Positions 26,935-35,430 of a DNA stretch of 64,000 nucleotides are shown piece by piece. Every line of letters starts with the position of its first letter. The first letter of the stretch is position 1. This DNA comes from Pricia antarctica (GTDB taxonomy: Bacteria > Bacteroidota > Bacteroidia > Flavobacteriales > Flavobacteriaceae). The stretch is from contig DRGL01000043.1 of assembly GCA_011050085.1 (NCBI GenBank), forward strand, positions 1 to 64,000, in the 5' to 3' direction. The position numbers and the translations under genes are program-made. The notes beneath the pieces were generated by a model. It ran no database searches. It was not told where the DNA came from and saw only the letters and a program-made list of their open reading frames with translations.

Positions 26935-28059
26935 ATGAAAAAAAGTGTACTGTTACCTTTCCTATTCATTGCCATTTTTAACTTTTCCTGTGCTCAGGAT
27001 GCTGAAAACGAAGTAGATACTCCAGAAAAGATACCATTTACAGCAGAATTGTTGATCGATGAAATACCCATTCCCTGGGGAATGGCATTTTTACCTGATG
27101 GCAGTATGCTGGTGACCGAGATAGCGGGCGATTTGATTCATTTCAAGGATGGCAAGAAAACCATGGTTTCCAATACTCCGGACGTCTATAAAAGAGGTCA
27201 AGGCGGATTATTGGATGTTGCTATCGATCCGGATTACGAGAACAACGGATGGATATATATTTCGTATTCTTCTGAAGAAGGGGATGCAAAGGGTGGACAT
27301 ACTGCTTTAATGCGGGCAAAACTTAAGGATAATGCCTTGGTAGAAAATGAGGTTCTATACAAAGCCACACCGAATACTACAAAAGGCCAACATTTCGGAT
27401 CTCGGATTGCATTCGATAACGATGGCTTTCTATTTCTTTCCATCGGCGAACGGGGTGACCGAGATACGAATCCACAAGATGTTACTAGGGATGGAGGGAA
27501 AATATATCGCTTCAACACTGATGGCAGCATACCCGAAGACAATCCCTTTGTGGGTACCGATGGCGCAAAAACGGCCATCTATAGTTACGGACACCGAAAT
27601 CCACAAGGCCTTGCCAAAAATCCTGAAACCGGTGAAATCTGGGATAATGAACATGGTCCAAGAGGTGGCGACGAAATTAATATCATCAAACCTGGAAATA
27701 ACTACGGATGGCCGTTGGTTACTTATGGAATAAATTATAGCGGAACTCCCATTACCGACAAGACCAAGATGGAGGGAATGACCCAACCAATCCACTACTG
27801 GTTACCGAGTATAGCTCCGAGCGGGATGGCGTTTATTTCCACTGAAACATATGGTGCTGATTGGAAAGGAAGCGTATTGGTCGGTTCGTTGAAATTTCAA
27901 TACCTAGAGCGTCTAGCCATGGATGGCAATACGGTTACCAAGCGCGAAAAATTGATGGGCGATCTTGGTCGGGTACGTGATGTAAAAGAAGGACCAGACG
28001 GATTGATTTATGTAGCGGTCGAAGGTAAAGGGATTTACAAGTTGGTACCTGCCATTTAA
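26935..28059 (+). CDS. PQQ-dependent sugar dehydrogenase (soluble aldose dehydrogenase type), lipoprotein
   Basis: The 374-residue protein carries a lipoprotein signal (LFIAIFNFSCAQ). The six-bladed propeller typical of the GdhB/YliI family is shown by IPIPWGMAFLPDGSMLVTE, QGGLLDVAIDPDYENNGWIYISYS, HFGSRIAFDNDGFLFLSIGERGDR, YSYGHRNPQGLAKNP, WDNEHGPRGGDEINIIKPGNNYGWP and a terminal VKEGPDGLIYV. Members oxidise aldoses at C1 in the periplasm with PQQ as cofactor. A c-type cytochrome gene follows 19 bases downstream and is the likely electron acceptor. No pqq biosynthesis genes are in the window. Confidence 0.93.
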   Translation: MKKSVLLPFLFIAIFNFSCAQDAENEVDTPEKIPFTAELLIDEIPIPWGMAFLPDGSMLVTEIAGDLIHFKDGKKTMVSNTPDVYKRGQGGLLDVAIDPDYENNGWIYISYSSEEGDAKGGHTALMRAKLKDNALVENEVLYKATPNTTKGQHFGSRIAFDNDGFLFLSIGERGDRDTNPQDVTRDGGKIYRFNTDGSIPEDNPFVGTDGAKTAIYSYGHRNPQGLAKNPETGEIWDNEHGPRGGDEINIIKPGNNYGWPLVTYGINYSGTPITDKTKMEGMTQPIHYWLPSIAPSGMAFISTETYGADWKGSVLVGSLKFQYLERLAMDGNTVTKREKLMGDLGRVRDVKEGPDGLIYVAVEGKGIYKLVPAI

Positions 28060-28078
28060 TTACTAATACTTACATTGG

Positions 28079-28501
28079 ATGAAAATATTTCTGCTTAGCA
28101 TTTTGACTTCTATATTCGCCCTATCCTTCTTTCTATTTCAAGATAAGAATGATTATCAAGATCCCAAGCTCGTGGAAAGCATGGAGCGTGGTAGCGAAAT
28201 CTATTCCGATTTTTGTGTGACCTGCCATCTACCAAATGGTGAAGGTGCCGGTGGCACGTTTCCGCCATTGGCCGGTGCGGATTACTTAATGGAAAACCGG
28301 GAAGCCAGTATCCGTGGAGTGAAATATGGACAACAACAAGAAATTGTTGTCAATGGAGAAACCTACACTACCGCTATGCCAAATCCGAGACTTGAGGATG
28401 AGGAAATTGCCGATGTGATGAACTATATACTGAACTCTTGGGGGAACGCTTCCGAAGATATTGTGACCCTTGAAGAAGTAGAAGGTATTACAGAAGAATA
28501 A
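28079..28501 (+). CDS. Monoheme c-type cytochrome
   Basis: The 140-residue exported protein has an N-terminal signal or anchor (MKIFLLSILTSIFALSFFLF). The heme-attachment motif CVTCH lies near residues 46-50, and a Met ligand candidate is in TTAMPNPRLEDEEIADVMNYILNSWGN near residue 100, the normal class I cytochrome c layout. It is placed to take electrons from the sugar dehydrogenase encoded just upstream and pass them to the respiratory chain. A modest hairpin follows the stop. Confidence 0.93.
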   Translation: MKIFLLSILTSIFALSFFLFQDKNDYQDPKLVESMERGSEIYSDFCVTCHLPNGEGAGGTFPPLAGADYLMENREASIRGVKYGQQQEIVVNGETYTTAMPNPRLEDEEIADVMNYILNSWGNASEDIVTLEEVEGITEE

Positions 28502-28515
28502 GCAGCAATTAACTT

Positions 28516-28556
28516 GGGCAGATTTTTCTGAGCGTAGACTTTTCTGCCCTTTAATT
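28516..28556 (+). terminator. Possible terminator after the cytochrome gene
   Basis: GGGCAGA and TCTGCCC can pair around a 20-base loop, followed by TTTAATTT. The stem is short and the loop long, so this is tentative. Confidence 0.4.
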
Positions 28557-28611
28557 TATAGGGTAGCAGAGCCACTGTGCTGATAGTGGGTTCTTTACCA
28601 TTGACATACGT

Positions 28612-29421
28612 TTACTTTCTCGCATCCAAGGCTGCTTTCACCGAACCATATTTTTTCAAAAGAGATTCCGCCTCTTTATAATCCACCCCCAAACCTTCCA
28701 TCACGTACCGTGTACCACGATCGACCAATTTATCGTTACTGAGCTGCATATTTACCATTTTATTGCCCTTAACTCTTCCGATTTTTATCATCAGCGCTGT
28801 GGAAATCATATTCAGCACCAATTTTTGGGAGGTCCCACTTTTCATACGGGTACTTCCAGTAACGAACTCCGGACCCACATCGACGGCAATGCCTAAGTCA
28901 GCCAATTTCTCTAAAGGTGAACCAGGATTATTGGTTATTCCAGCCGTAAGCAGTCCATTTTTCTTTGCATCCTCTATTCCACCAAGAACATAAGGTGTAG
29001 TACCTGAGGCGGCTATGCCGACTACCACATCGGTCTCATTAACATCAAATGCCATCAAATCTTTCCACGCCTGTACCCTATCGTCCTCGGCATTTTCCAC
29101 TGATTTACGTATGGCGGTGTCACCTCCAGCTATAATGCCGATGACGCGAGTATGCGGCATGCCAAATGTAGGAGGAATTTCTGAAGCATCTAAAATGCCT
29201 AACCGCCCACTTGTGCCAGCACCGATATAAAAAAGCCTTCCTCCCTTATCAAAACGTTCGGACAAGGCGTCGACTAAAAGCCTAATTTCAGGAATGACCT
29301 TGGCCACGGCAGATGCCACTTGTTGATCTTCTTGATTCATTTTAGTCAGTATGGAAACCGTATCCAACTGTTCCAAATTATCGTGGTTTGAAGGCGTTTC
29401 GGTAATTTTTTTGAAATTCAT
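28612..29421 (-). CDS. murQ: N-acetylmuramic acid 6-phosphate etherase
   Basis: MurQ removes D-lactate from MurNAc-6-phosphate to give GlcNAc-6-phosphate in peptidoglycan recycling. The 269 residues contain a SIS domain with RLFYIGAGTSGRLGILDASEIPPTFG near residue 60-85, NAEDDRVQAWKDL, the AASGTTPYVLGG segment and FVTGSTRMKSGTSQKLVLNM near 190, all hallmarks of MurQ. It is slightly shorter than E. coli MurQ (298), missing part of the C-terminal helical tail. It lies downstream of the DeoR regulator on the minus strand, and the rest of the recycling genes are divergent. Confidence 0.96.
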   Translation of the reverse strand: MNFKKITETPSNHDNLEQLDTVSILTKMNQEDQQVASAVAKVIPEIRLLVDALSERFDKGGRLFYIGAGTSGRLGILDASEIPPTFGMPHTRVIGIIAGGDTAIRKSVENAEDDRVQAWKDLMAFDVNETDVVVGIAASGTTPYVLGGIEDAKKNGLLTAGITNNPGSPLEKLADLGIAVDVGPEFVTGSTRMKSGTSQKLVLNMISTALMIKIGRVKGNKMVNMQLSNDKLVDRGTRYVMEGLGVDYKEAESLLKKYGSVKAALDARK

Positions 29422-29502
29422 AGGGTTAGGAGGTTACTAAGAGTCAACGTGTATTTTTTATCTGGGCTCTTGGTGTTTGCCAAAGAGGCGATGGACAACT
29501 TG

Positions 29503-30252
29503 TTAAAGTAATCGAATATCATGCTGTCGAAAGGGATTCAAGAGTTTATTTTCGGGCGATAATTCCGTTATCATGGTATTGATGGCATTTATATCACAGG
29601 TCTTATAACGGTGTTGGGAGTTCAGTTTTTCGGATATGGATAAAAGTACCGTTTTTTTGGCGCATTTGATAACGGCTTTTTTGACCTGAACGATATCCCA
29701 ATCGAATTCGGTAAGACCGTACTGAGAGTCTACATAGCCTGTACCGATGAAACTGAAGTCAACCCTAATTTCCGACAGCTGGTGTATAGCGCTAGCCCCA
29801 ACTGAGGTCTGCGATTCTTTTGAAACCTGGCCGCCAACCATAATTACGCTTACATTTGGCTTGTGCAACAGTTCCATCGCGACAGGAAGGCTGTGGGTAA
29901 AGCAAGTCAATTCTGGTGTAGTAGGCAGGAGTCTGGTCAATTCTAGACAGGTCGTTCCACCGTCAATAAAGATTACCGCTCCATCCTTTAAGAGTGTCGA
30001 GGCCTTTTCGGCTATGACACTTTTCTCCGCTAGTTTATAGACATTAGTATTCCTAGTGCTATTTGTAGTAAATCCCAAAGATATAGCCCCACCGTGTACC
30101 TTTCTTAATTTATGATCTCCATCTAATTCCTTGACATCACGACGAACGGTATCAATGGAAACATCCAAGGTCTCGGCGATATCGGTAAGCAGAATTCTAT
30201 TATGAAGCTCTACTTCACTTAAAATTTTCTGTTGGCGTTCTTCCTTTAGCAT
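29503..30252 (-). CDS. DeoR-family transcriptional regulator of the recycling locus
   Basis: The protein has an N-terminal winged helix (KEERQQKILSEVELHNRILLTDIAETLDVSIDTVRRDVKELD, about 1-55) and a C-terminal DeoR sensor domain with KASTLLKDGAVIFIDGGTTCLELTRLLP, the sugar-phosphate-isomerase-like fold. Such regulators usually respond to a phosphorylated sugar. I use the ATG at 30252 (249 residues), because the track start is a TTG and MLKEERQ is the classical N-terminus. It is followed by murQ after 81 bases and is divergent from nagB-lmbE. Repression relieved by an amino-sugar phosphate is likely but inferred. Confidence 0.93.
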   Translation of the reverse strand: MLKEERQQKILSEVELHNRILLTDIAETLDVSIDTVRRDVKELDGDHKLRKVHGGAISLGFTTNSTRNTNVYKLAEKSVIAEKASTLLKDGAVIFIDGGTTCLELTRLLPTTPELTCFTHSLPVAMELLHKPNVSVIMVGGQVSKESQTSVGASAIHQLSEIRVDFSFIGTGYVDSQYGLTEFDWDIVQVKKAVIKCAKKTVLLSISEKLNSQHRYKTCDINAINTMITELSPENKLLNPFRQHDIRLL

Positions 30253-30319
30253 TTGTATTTGTAGTTTCAAGCTTTGAAGTATTCCGAATCATTATAGGCG
30301 ATACAGGAGTATATCAATT

Positions 30320-30327
30320 CAAAGATA
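30320..30327 (-). promoter_or_regulatory. -7 box upstream of the deoR-murQ pair
   Basis: The minus strand reads TATCTTTG, matching TAnnTTTG, about 68 bases before the regulator ATG and facing away from the nagB-lmbE promoter. Confidence 0.4.
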
Positions 30328-30437
30328 AACATTATTTGTATATGCCGTTTTTATCCGTTTTTAAATTTTTATATCTATAAAGTCGCAAAATAAAGCATAA
30401 TTAAAAGCAATATACTGCATCATAAAGTTTTATTATT

Positions 30438-30445
30438 TACATTTG
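30438..30445 (+). promoter_or_regulatory. -7 box upstream of nagB-lmbE
   Basis: TACATTTG followed by CC matches TAnnTTTG and lies 43 bases before the ATG. The 237-base divergent spacer (30253-30488) should hold the operator of the DeoR protein; I could not pick out a clear palindrome. Confidence 0.45.
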
Positions 30446-30488
30446 CCGAAAATATCAACTGCCTGGGGGCGCTAAATTATACTGACCC

Positions 30489-32417
30489 ATGAAAGCTACT
30501 TTAGAAAAAAAACAAATCGACATCAGTTATAAACCGGTAGGCCAATTCGAGGAGACCCGTTTTGAAAAAATTCATAATGTCATTTTTTCCGATTCCAATG
30601 TAGCATCAGTAAGGGTCGCGCATGAGATTGCGGCACTGATTCGCAAGAAACAAGCTGCGGATAAAAACTGTGTCCTTGGACTAGCTACAGGATCTTCTCC
30701 TTTACGCGTATATGAAGAGCTCGTACGCTTGCACAAAGAAGAGGGCCTTAGTTTCTCTAATGTCATCACCTTCAATCTCGATGAATACCTTCCCATGGAA
30801 AAGGAAAATCGGCAGAGCTATTGGTACTTTATGCATGAGAATCTTTTTAACCATATCGATATCCCGAAAGAAAACATCCACATTCCCGATGGCACCATCG
30901 ACGGTGACGATGTAATTGAGTACTGCTTATCGTACGAGAAGGATATCAAAGAATATGGCGGACTTGATTTTCAACTGCTGGGTATCGGTCGTACGGGACA
31001 TGTAGGCTTTAATGAGCCTGGTTCCCACTATAATTCGGGAACCCGTGTTATTACCCTTGACCATATTACCCGGGTTGATGCCGCCCCAGCTTTTTTCGGT
31101 ATAGACAACGTTCCTAGAAAGGCCATTACCATGGGGATTGCTACCGTGCTCAATGCCAAACGTATCGTATTGCTGGCATGGGGACAAAATAAGGCCAAAA
31201 TTATCCAGGAAACCATAGAGGGCGATATTTCTTCCGCAGTTCCGGCGACCTATCTGCAGGATCATAAAAATTGTACTTTCGTTCTTGATGCTGGCGCTGG
31301 TAGTTTGCTTACCCGAAACAACACCCCTTGGCTGGTCGACGAATCGCTGGACTGGACCGAAGAACTCACTCGTAAAGCCGTAGTCTGGCTTTGTACGTTG
31401 ACCGGCAAGTCCATTTTGAGCCTTACAGACAAGGATTACAACGATAACGGCATGTCGGGACTACTAGCGGTTCAAGATTCATACGATTTAAACATTACGA
31501 TGTTCAATCGCCTACAACACACCATCAGCGGTTGGCCCGGAGGTAAACCGAACGCCGATGACACTAACAGGCCAGAGCGCGCCGAACCTGCCAAAAAACG
31601 AGTGCTTATTTTCAGTCCCCACCCTGATGATGACGTTATTTCAATGGGCGGTACCCTTGATCGGCTTATTCAGCAAGGACACGATGTACATGTGGCCTAT
31701 CAAACATCAGGAAATATTGCAGTATCAGATAAAGAGGCCCTAAAATTCGCGGAAATATCAAAGCGAATTTACAAATCGAAAGAAGCGCAGGAAATCATCG
31801 ATTATATTAAAACCAAAAAAGAAAGTAGCTACGATTCAAAACAGGTACTACGGCTAAAAGGGGATATTCGTAGAGGGGAGTCATATGCCGCCGTTCGATA
31901 TCTTGATCTTGACGATGCCAACGTTCACTTTTTAGACATGCCTTTTTATGAGACCGGACGTGTTAAAAAGGATAATCTATCAAAAGCTGATATTGATATT
32001 ATTGTTGACATTATTCAAAAAATACAACCCCAGCAGATCTATGCCGCCGGTGACTTGGCGGATCCCCACGGTACACACAAAGTGTGTTTAGATGCCATAT
32101 TCGCAGCCCTTGAACGCTTAAAATCGGAACCATTTATGAAAGATTGCTGGGTTTGGCTATATCGGGGAGCCTGGCACGAATGGGATACCAATGAAATCGA
32201 AATGGCCGTACCGATGAGTCCCGGGCAAGTACTGCGAAAGCGGAACGCCATATTTGCCCATCAATCCCAAAAGGACGGCGTTATGTTTCAGGGCGATGAT
32301 TCAAGAGAATTCTGGATGCGGGCCGAAGAGCGAAACAAAGAGACTGCCAACCGCTATCATGCACTCGGTCTAGCCGACTACGCTGCCATGGAAGCGTTTG
32401 TACGGTACCATTTTTAA
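30489..32417 (+). CDS. Glucosamine-6-phosphate deaminase fused to a LmbE/PIG-L deacetylase-like domain
   Basis: The 642-residue protein joins two domains. Residues about 35-290 form a NagB domain with GLATGSSPLRVYEELVRLH, FNLDEYLP (the Asp of the proton-transfer pair) and GIGRTGHVGFNEPGS, which has Thr where E. coli NagB has Asp141. Residues about 370-640 form a LmbE/PIG-L domain with the zinc motif FSPHPDDDVISMGG and a later ADPHGTHKVC. NagB converts GlcN-6-P to fructose-6-P and ammonia; PIG-L proteins are zinc N-deacetylases for GlcNAc-type substrates. The fusion could do deacetylation and deamination in one protein; this is inference. It leads the plus-strand recycling genes. Confidence 0.93.
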   Translation: MKATLEKKQIDISYKPVGQFEETRFEKIHNVIFSDSNVASVRVAHEIAALIRKKQAADKNCVLGLATGSSPLRVYEELVRLHKEEGLSFSNVITFNLDEYLPMEKENRQSYWYFMHENLFNHIDIPKENIHIPDGTIDGDDVIEYCLSYEKDIKEYGGLDFQLLGIGRTGHVGFNEPGSHYNSGTRVITLDHITRVDAAPAFFGIDNVPRKAITMGIATVLNAKRIVLLAWGQNKAKIIQETIEGDISSAVPATYLQDHKNCTFVLDAGAGSLLTRNNTPWLVDESLDWTEELTRKAVVWLCTLTGKSILSLTDKDYNDNGMSGLLAVQDSYDLNITMFNRLQHTISGWPGGKPNADDTNRPERAEPAKKRVLIFSPHPDDDVISMGGTLDRLIQQGHDVHVAYQTSGNIAVSDKEALKFAEISKRIYKSKEAQEIIDYIKTKKESSYDSKQVLRLKGDIRRGESYAAVRYLDLDDANVHFLDMPFYETGRVKKDNLSKADIDIIVDIIQKIQPQQIYAAGDLADPHGTHKVCLDAIFAALERLKSEPFMKDCWVWLYRGAWHEWDTNEIEMAVPMSPGQVLRKRNAIFAHQSQKDGVMFQGDDSREFWMRAEERNKETANRYHALGLADYAAMEAFVRYHF

Positions 32418-32639
32418 TGGTAATACTCTTTTAGAAGTGAGGTAAAGGCAAAAACTAATGGAATTTTAGTGAATATTTGTTTAGCACTTCTTTCATAAGG
32501 TTCTACAATCATTCCATCATGATGTGCTAGGTGCGTTCGAGAAGGACATAAGATTTCATATTAATTTATACCCTATTTTTATATGCAGCTTCGAAGGTGA
32601 ATCGATTACTCATTGCAAAGGCGAATTACAACCAAACGA

Positions 32640-34163
32640 ATGCCTAAATTACTGATATCGCTTACTCTTTTTACGTTACTTACATCTTGTGCCATTTTCA
32701 ATCCCGTCCCTCAACCAAAGAGAGAATTCCGTGGTTTTTGGGTAGCCACCGTTGTGAATATAGATTGGCCTAAAAACGGTACTGATTCCATTGAAAAGCA
32801 AAAGGCGGACTATCTTAAAATCCTAGATTTTTACGATGAACTAAATTTCAATGCCGCCATAGTGCAGGTGCGAACTGCAGGAGATGCCTTCTATGCTTCT
32901 AAATACGCCCCTTGGTCACGATTTTTGACAGGGGAAGAAGGTAAAGCCCCGAAAACTGAAGAAAGTATTTTACGGTGGATGATTTCCGAAACACATGCTA
33001 GAGGTATGGAGTTTCACGCTTGGCTCAACCCCTATCGCGCTACATTTGATCTGAATACGGAGTTGTTAAGTCCTGATCATGATTTTAACCAACACCCTAA
33101 TTGGATGTTGAAATACGGAAAAAAATTCTATTACGATCCCGGACTTCCCGAGGTACGCCAACGTATGGTTTCTGTAATCGATGAATTGGTATCAAATTTC
33201 GATATCGATGCCATACACTTTGATGACTATTTTTACCCTTATACTATTGCCGGCGAGATATTTCCTGATTCACTAAGTTTTAATACATATGCATTAAAAG
33301 GTCAAGCCTTGGCAGATTGGCGTCGCAGTAATATCGACGCCTTGGTCAAGGACAGTTACGAAATAATTAAAGCCCGAAAGCCTTGGGTACAATTCGGGAT
33401 TAGTCCTTTTGGGGTCTGGAAAAACAACAGCGTCGACCCCAAAGGGTCGGATACTAATGCTGGTCAAACTACGTATGAAAACTTATTTGCCGACCCTTTA
33501 CTTTGGATGCAGAAAGGATGGCTTGACTATATTGTACCGCAAGTCTATTGGAGCATGGAACTTCCTGTCGCCTCTCACCGAAAAATAGTAGATTGGTGGG
33601 CCAAGAATTCAATCAACACTAATCTATATATCGGCAATGGGCCCTATAAAATCCGAAATAACGCCGACAAAGCTTGGGATAAAAAAAGAGAACTTTCCGA
33701 CCAATTGAATCATGCACGACATACAAAGGCGGTTAAAGGCAATGTTTTTTTCAGTGCCAAAAGTCTTATAGAAAACAATACGGATGTAACAAAACTCATA
33801 TACCGAAAATTTTATAAAAAGGAAGCTCTTCCCCCTACTTCACCTTGGATTTCAGGCAAGTCCGATTCACCGATTAGTATGGAATCGATACAAAAGGTGA
33901 ATGACTATTTTATACTTGAGTTCAATAATTTACAAGAATTTGAATTTCTGACCATATATCCTTCAGGATTTAGAGCAAAATCTCAATATGCTATCCAAAA
34001 ACTATTGGCGAAACTTCCCATAACCCATAGCAATAAAATTCAACTTACTCCGAGAATAATAGGTCAACGAAATCAGATTGCGTTGGTATTTATCGATCGG
34101 TATGGACGGGAATCCGAAGCTATAGTTGTAGATTTAAATCAACAAGGGGGAAAGAATGATTAA
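32640..34163 (+). CDS. DigH-like glycoside hydrolase lipoprotein (GHL10/DUF187)
   Basis: The protein has a lipoprotein signal (LLISLTLFTLLTSC) and a GHL10 TIM barrel: REFRGFWVATVVNIDWP, FNAAIVQVRTAGDAFYAS, MEFHAWLNPYRATFD, IDAIHFDDYFYPY and WLDYIVPQVYWSME. E. coli DigH (YddW), of the same family, cleaves denuded peptidoglycan glycans. I use the ATG at 32640 (507 residues), since the track start is a TTG and the lipoprotein signal begins at MPKLL. The C-terminal 100 residues look like a small beta domain. The stop overlaps the permease start by 8 bases, giving translational coupling to the recycling operon. Confidence 0.9.
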   Translation: MPKLLISLTLFTLLTSCAIFNPVPQPKREFRGFWVATVVNIDWPKNGTDSIEKQKADYLKILDFYDELNFNAAIVQVRTAGDAFYASKYAPWSRFLTGEEGKAPKTEESILRWMISETHARGMEFHAWLNPYRATFDLNTELLSPDHDFNQHPNWMLKYGKKFYYDPGLPEVRQRMVSVIDELVSNFDIDAIHFDDYFYPYTIAGEIFPDSLSFNTYALKGQALADWRRSNIDALVKDSYEIIKARKPWVQFGISPFGVWKNNSVDPKGSDTNAGQTTYENLFADPLLWMQKGWLDYIVPQVYWSMELPVASHRKIVDWWAKNSINTNLYIGNGPYKIRNNADKAWDKKRELSDQLNHARHTKAVKGNVFFSAKSLIENNTDVTKLIYRKFYKKEALPPTSPWISGKSDSPISMESIQKVNDYFILEFNNLQEFEFLTIYPSGFRAKSQYAIQKLLAKLPITHSNKIQLTPRIIGQRNQIALVFIDRYGRESEAIVVDLNQQGGKND

Positions 34164-35430
34164 AAAGGATAAATGGGCTTGGGCATGGGTGCCCGTTCTC
34201 TATTTCACACAGGGATTACCCTATGTGCTCGTGGTAACCGTTTCGGTTATTATGTACAAAAAGCTTGGTGTCAGCAATGAAGATATTGGTCTGTATACCA
34301 GTTTGCTCTATCTCCCTTGGGTATTAAAACCGTTATGGAGTCCTTTCGTTGATCTTAAAAGTACCAAGCGAAAATGGTTTTTAGGCATGCAGTTGCTCAT
34401 TGCCATTGCCCTTTTGGGAGTAGGCCTAAGCCTGCCGACCAGCTTGTTCTTTACCACTACCCTGGCCTGCTTCTGGATGGCGGCTTTCGCCTCGGCAACC
34501 AATGATATAGCCTCTGATGGGTATTATATGCTGGGCCTCTCAGAACAAAAGCAATCTTTCTTTGTTGGCATGCGAAGTACTTTCTATCGATTGGCCATGG
34601 TCACTGGAGAAGGTCTTATCGTAGTTATTGCAGGATTTCTAGAAAATAAGTATGGCGATAATACGAAAGCTTGGAGCATAACCATGAGTGCAGCAGCATT
34701 TTTAATGCTGGCCCTGACCGTAGCCAACTTTTTTACAACACCAAAATTCGAGTCCTCAACTGCGATTGAGAAGGATAAGCCTGAGGGGTTTCTCGCCGTA
34801 TTTTCTTCCTTTTTTAAAAAAAAGAACATTGGTATAGCGCTTGCATTCATCTTGACCTTTCGACTGGGTGAATCCCAACTTGTAAAAATGGCCGCCCCAT
34901 TTATGCTCGATAGCCCAGAAAAAGGAGGCCTTGGCTATTCCACCGAACAATTGGGAACAATTTTCGGAACAGCAGGAGTTATTTTTCTATCCATTGGTGG
35001 CATTCTAGGTGGTATCTTAATTTCAAGGGACGGTCTTAAAAAATGGATGTTGCCGATGGTACTTTCGCTGAATATTCCGAATATATTATATGCCGTCTTG
35101 GCTATGACCGGCACTACTAATATCTACGCAGTCACCACCACTGTTATCTTTGAAAAATTTGGATATGGCTTTGGTTTTGCTGCCTTTTTGATGTATCTCA
35201 TCTATGTCGCCGAAGGAAAATCCAAGACCTCCCACTATGCCATCGCCACAGGTTTTATGGCCTTAGGAATGATGCTACCGGGCATGGTTTCAGGCTACAT
35301 GCAACAATGGCTCGGGTATGGCGGTTTTTTTGTATGGGTAGTGATAGCCGCTTTGCCCGCATTATTTTTATTAAAATTTATTGATTATCCTGCCGACTTT
35401 GGCAAAAAAACCGACGATACCAATGCTTGA
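34156..35430 (+). CDS. AmpG-like muropeptide permease (MFS)
   Basis: The 424-residue inner-membrane protein has about twelve hydrophobic segments and begins WVPVLYFTQGLPYVLVVTVSVIMYKKLGVSNEDIGLYTSLLYLPWVLKPLWSPFVD, characteristic of the AmpG group of the MFS. AmpG imports GlcNAc-anhydroMurNAc with or without peptide in exchange for the proton gradient. It is shorter than E. coli AmpG (491). Overlaps with the upstream hydrolase gene and the downstream nagZ-like gene indicate a tight operon, which strongly supports a muropeptide or anhydro-disaccharide substrate. Confidence 0.9.
   Translation: MIKKDKWAWAWVPVLYFTQGLPYVLVVTVSVIMYKKLGVSNEDIGLYTSLLYLPWVLKPLWSPFVDLKSTKRKWFLGMQLLIAIALLGVGLSLPTSLFFTTTLACFWMAAFASATNDIASDGYYMLGLSEQKQSFFVGMRSTFYRLAMVTGEGLIVVIAGFLENKYGDNTKAWSITMSAAAFLMLALTVANFFTTPKFESSTAIEKDKPEGFLAVFSSFFKKKNIGIALAFILTFRLGESQLVKMAAPFMLDSPEKGGLGYSTEQLGTIFGTAGVIFLSIGGILGGILISRDGLKKWMLPMVLSLNIPNILYAVLAMTGTTNIYAVTTTVIFEKFGYGFGFAAFLMYLIYVAEGKSKTSHYAIATGFMALGMMLPGMVSGYMQQWLGYGGFFVWVVIAALPALFLLKFIDYPADFGKKTDDTNA

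Noticed and set aside
30489-32417. NagB-LmbE as an assembly artefact joining two genes
   Set aside because: The linker is in frame and contains a coherent intervening segment, and such fusions are known in Bacteroidota.
35381-35422. N-terminal extension of the NagZ-like protein
   Set aside because: It starts with TTG inside the permease gene; the ATG at 35423 gives the usual 8-base overlap and a normal GH3 N-terminus.
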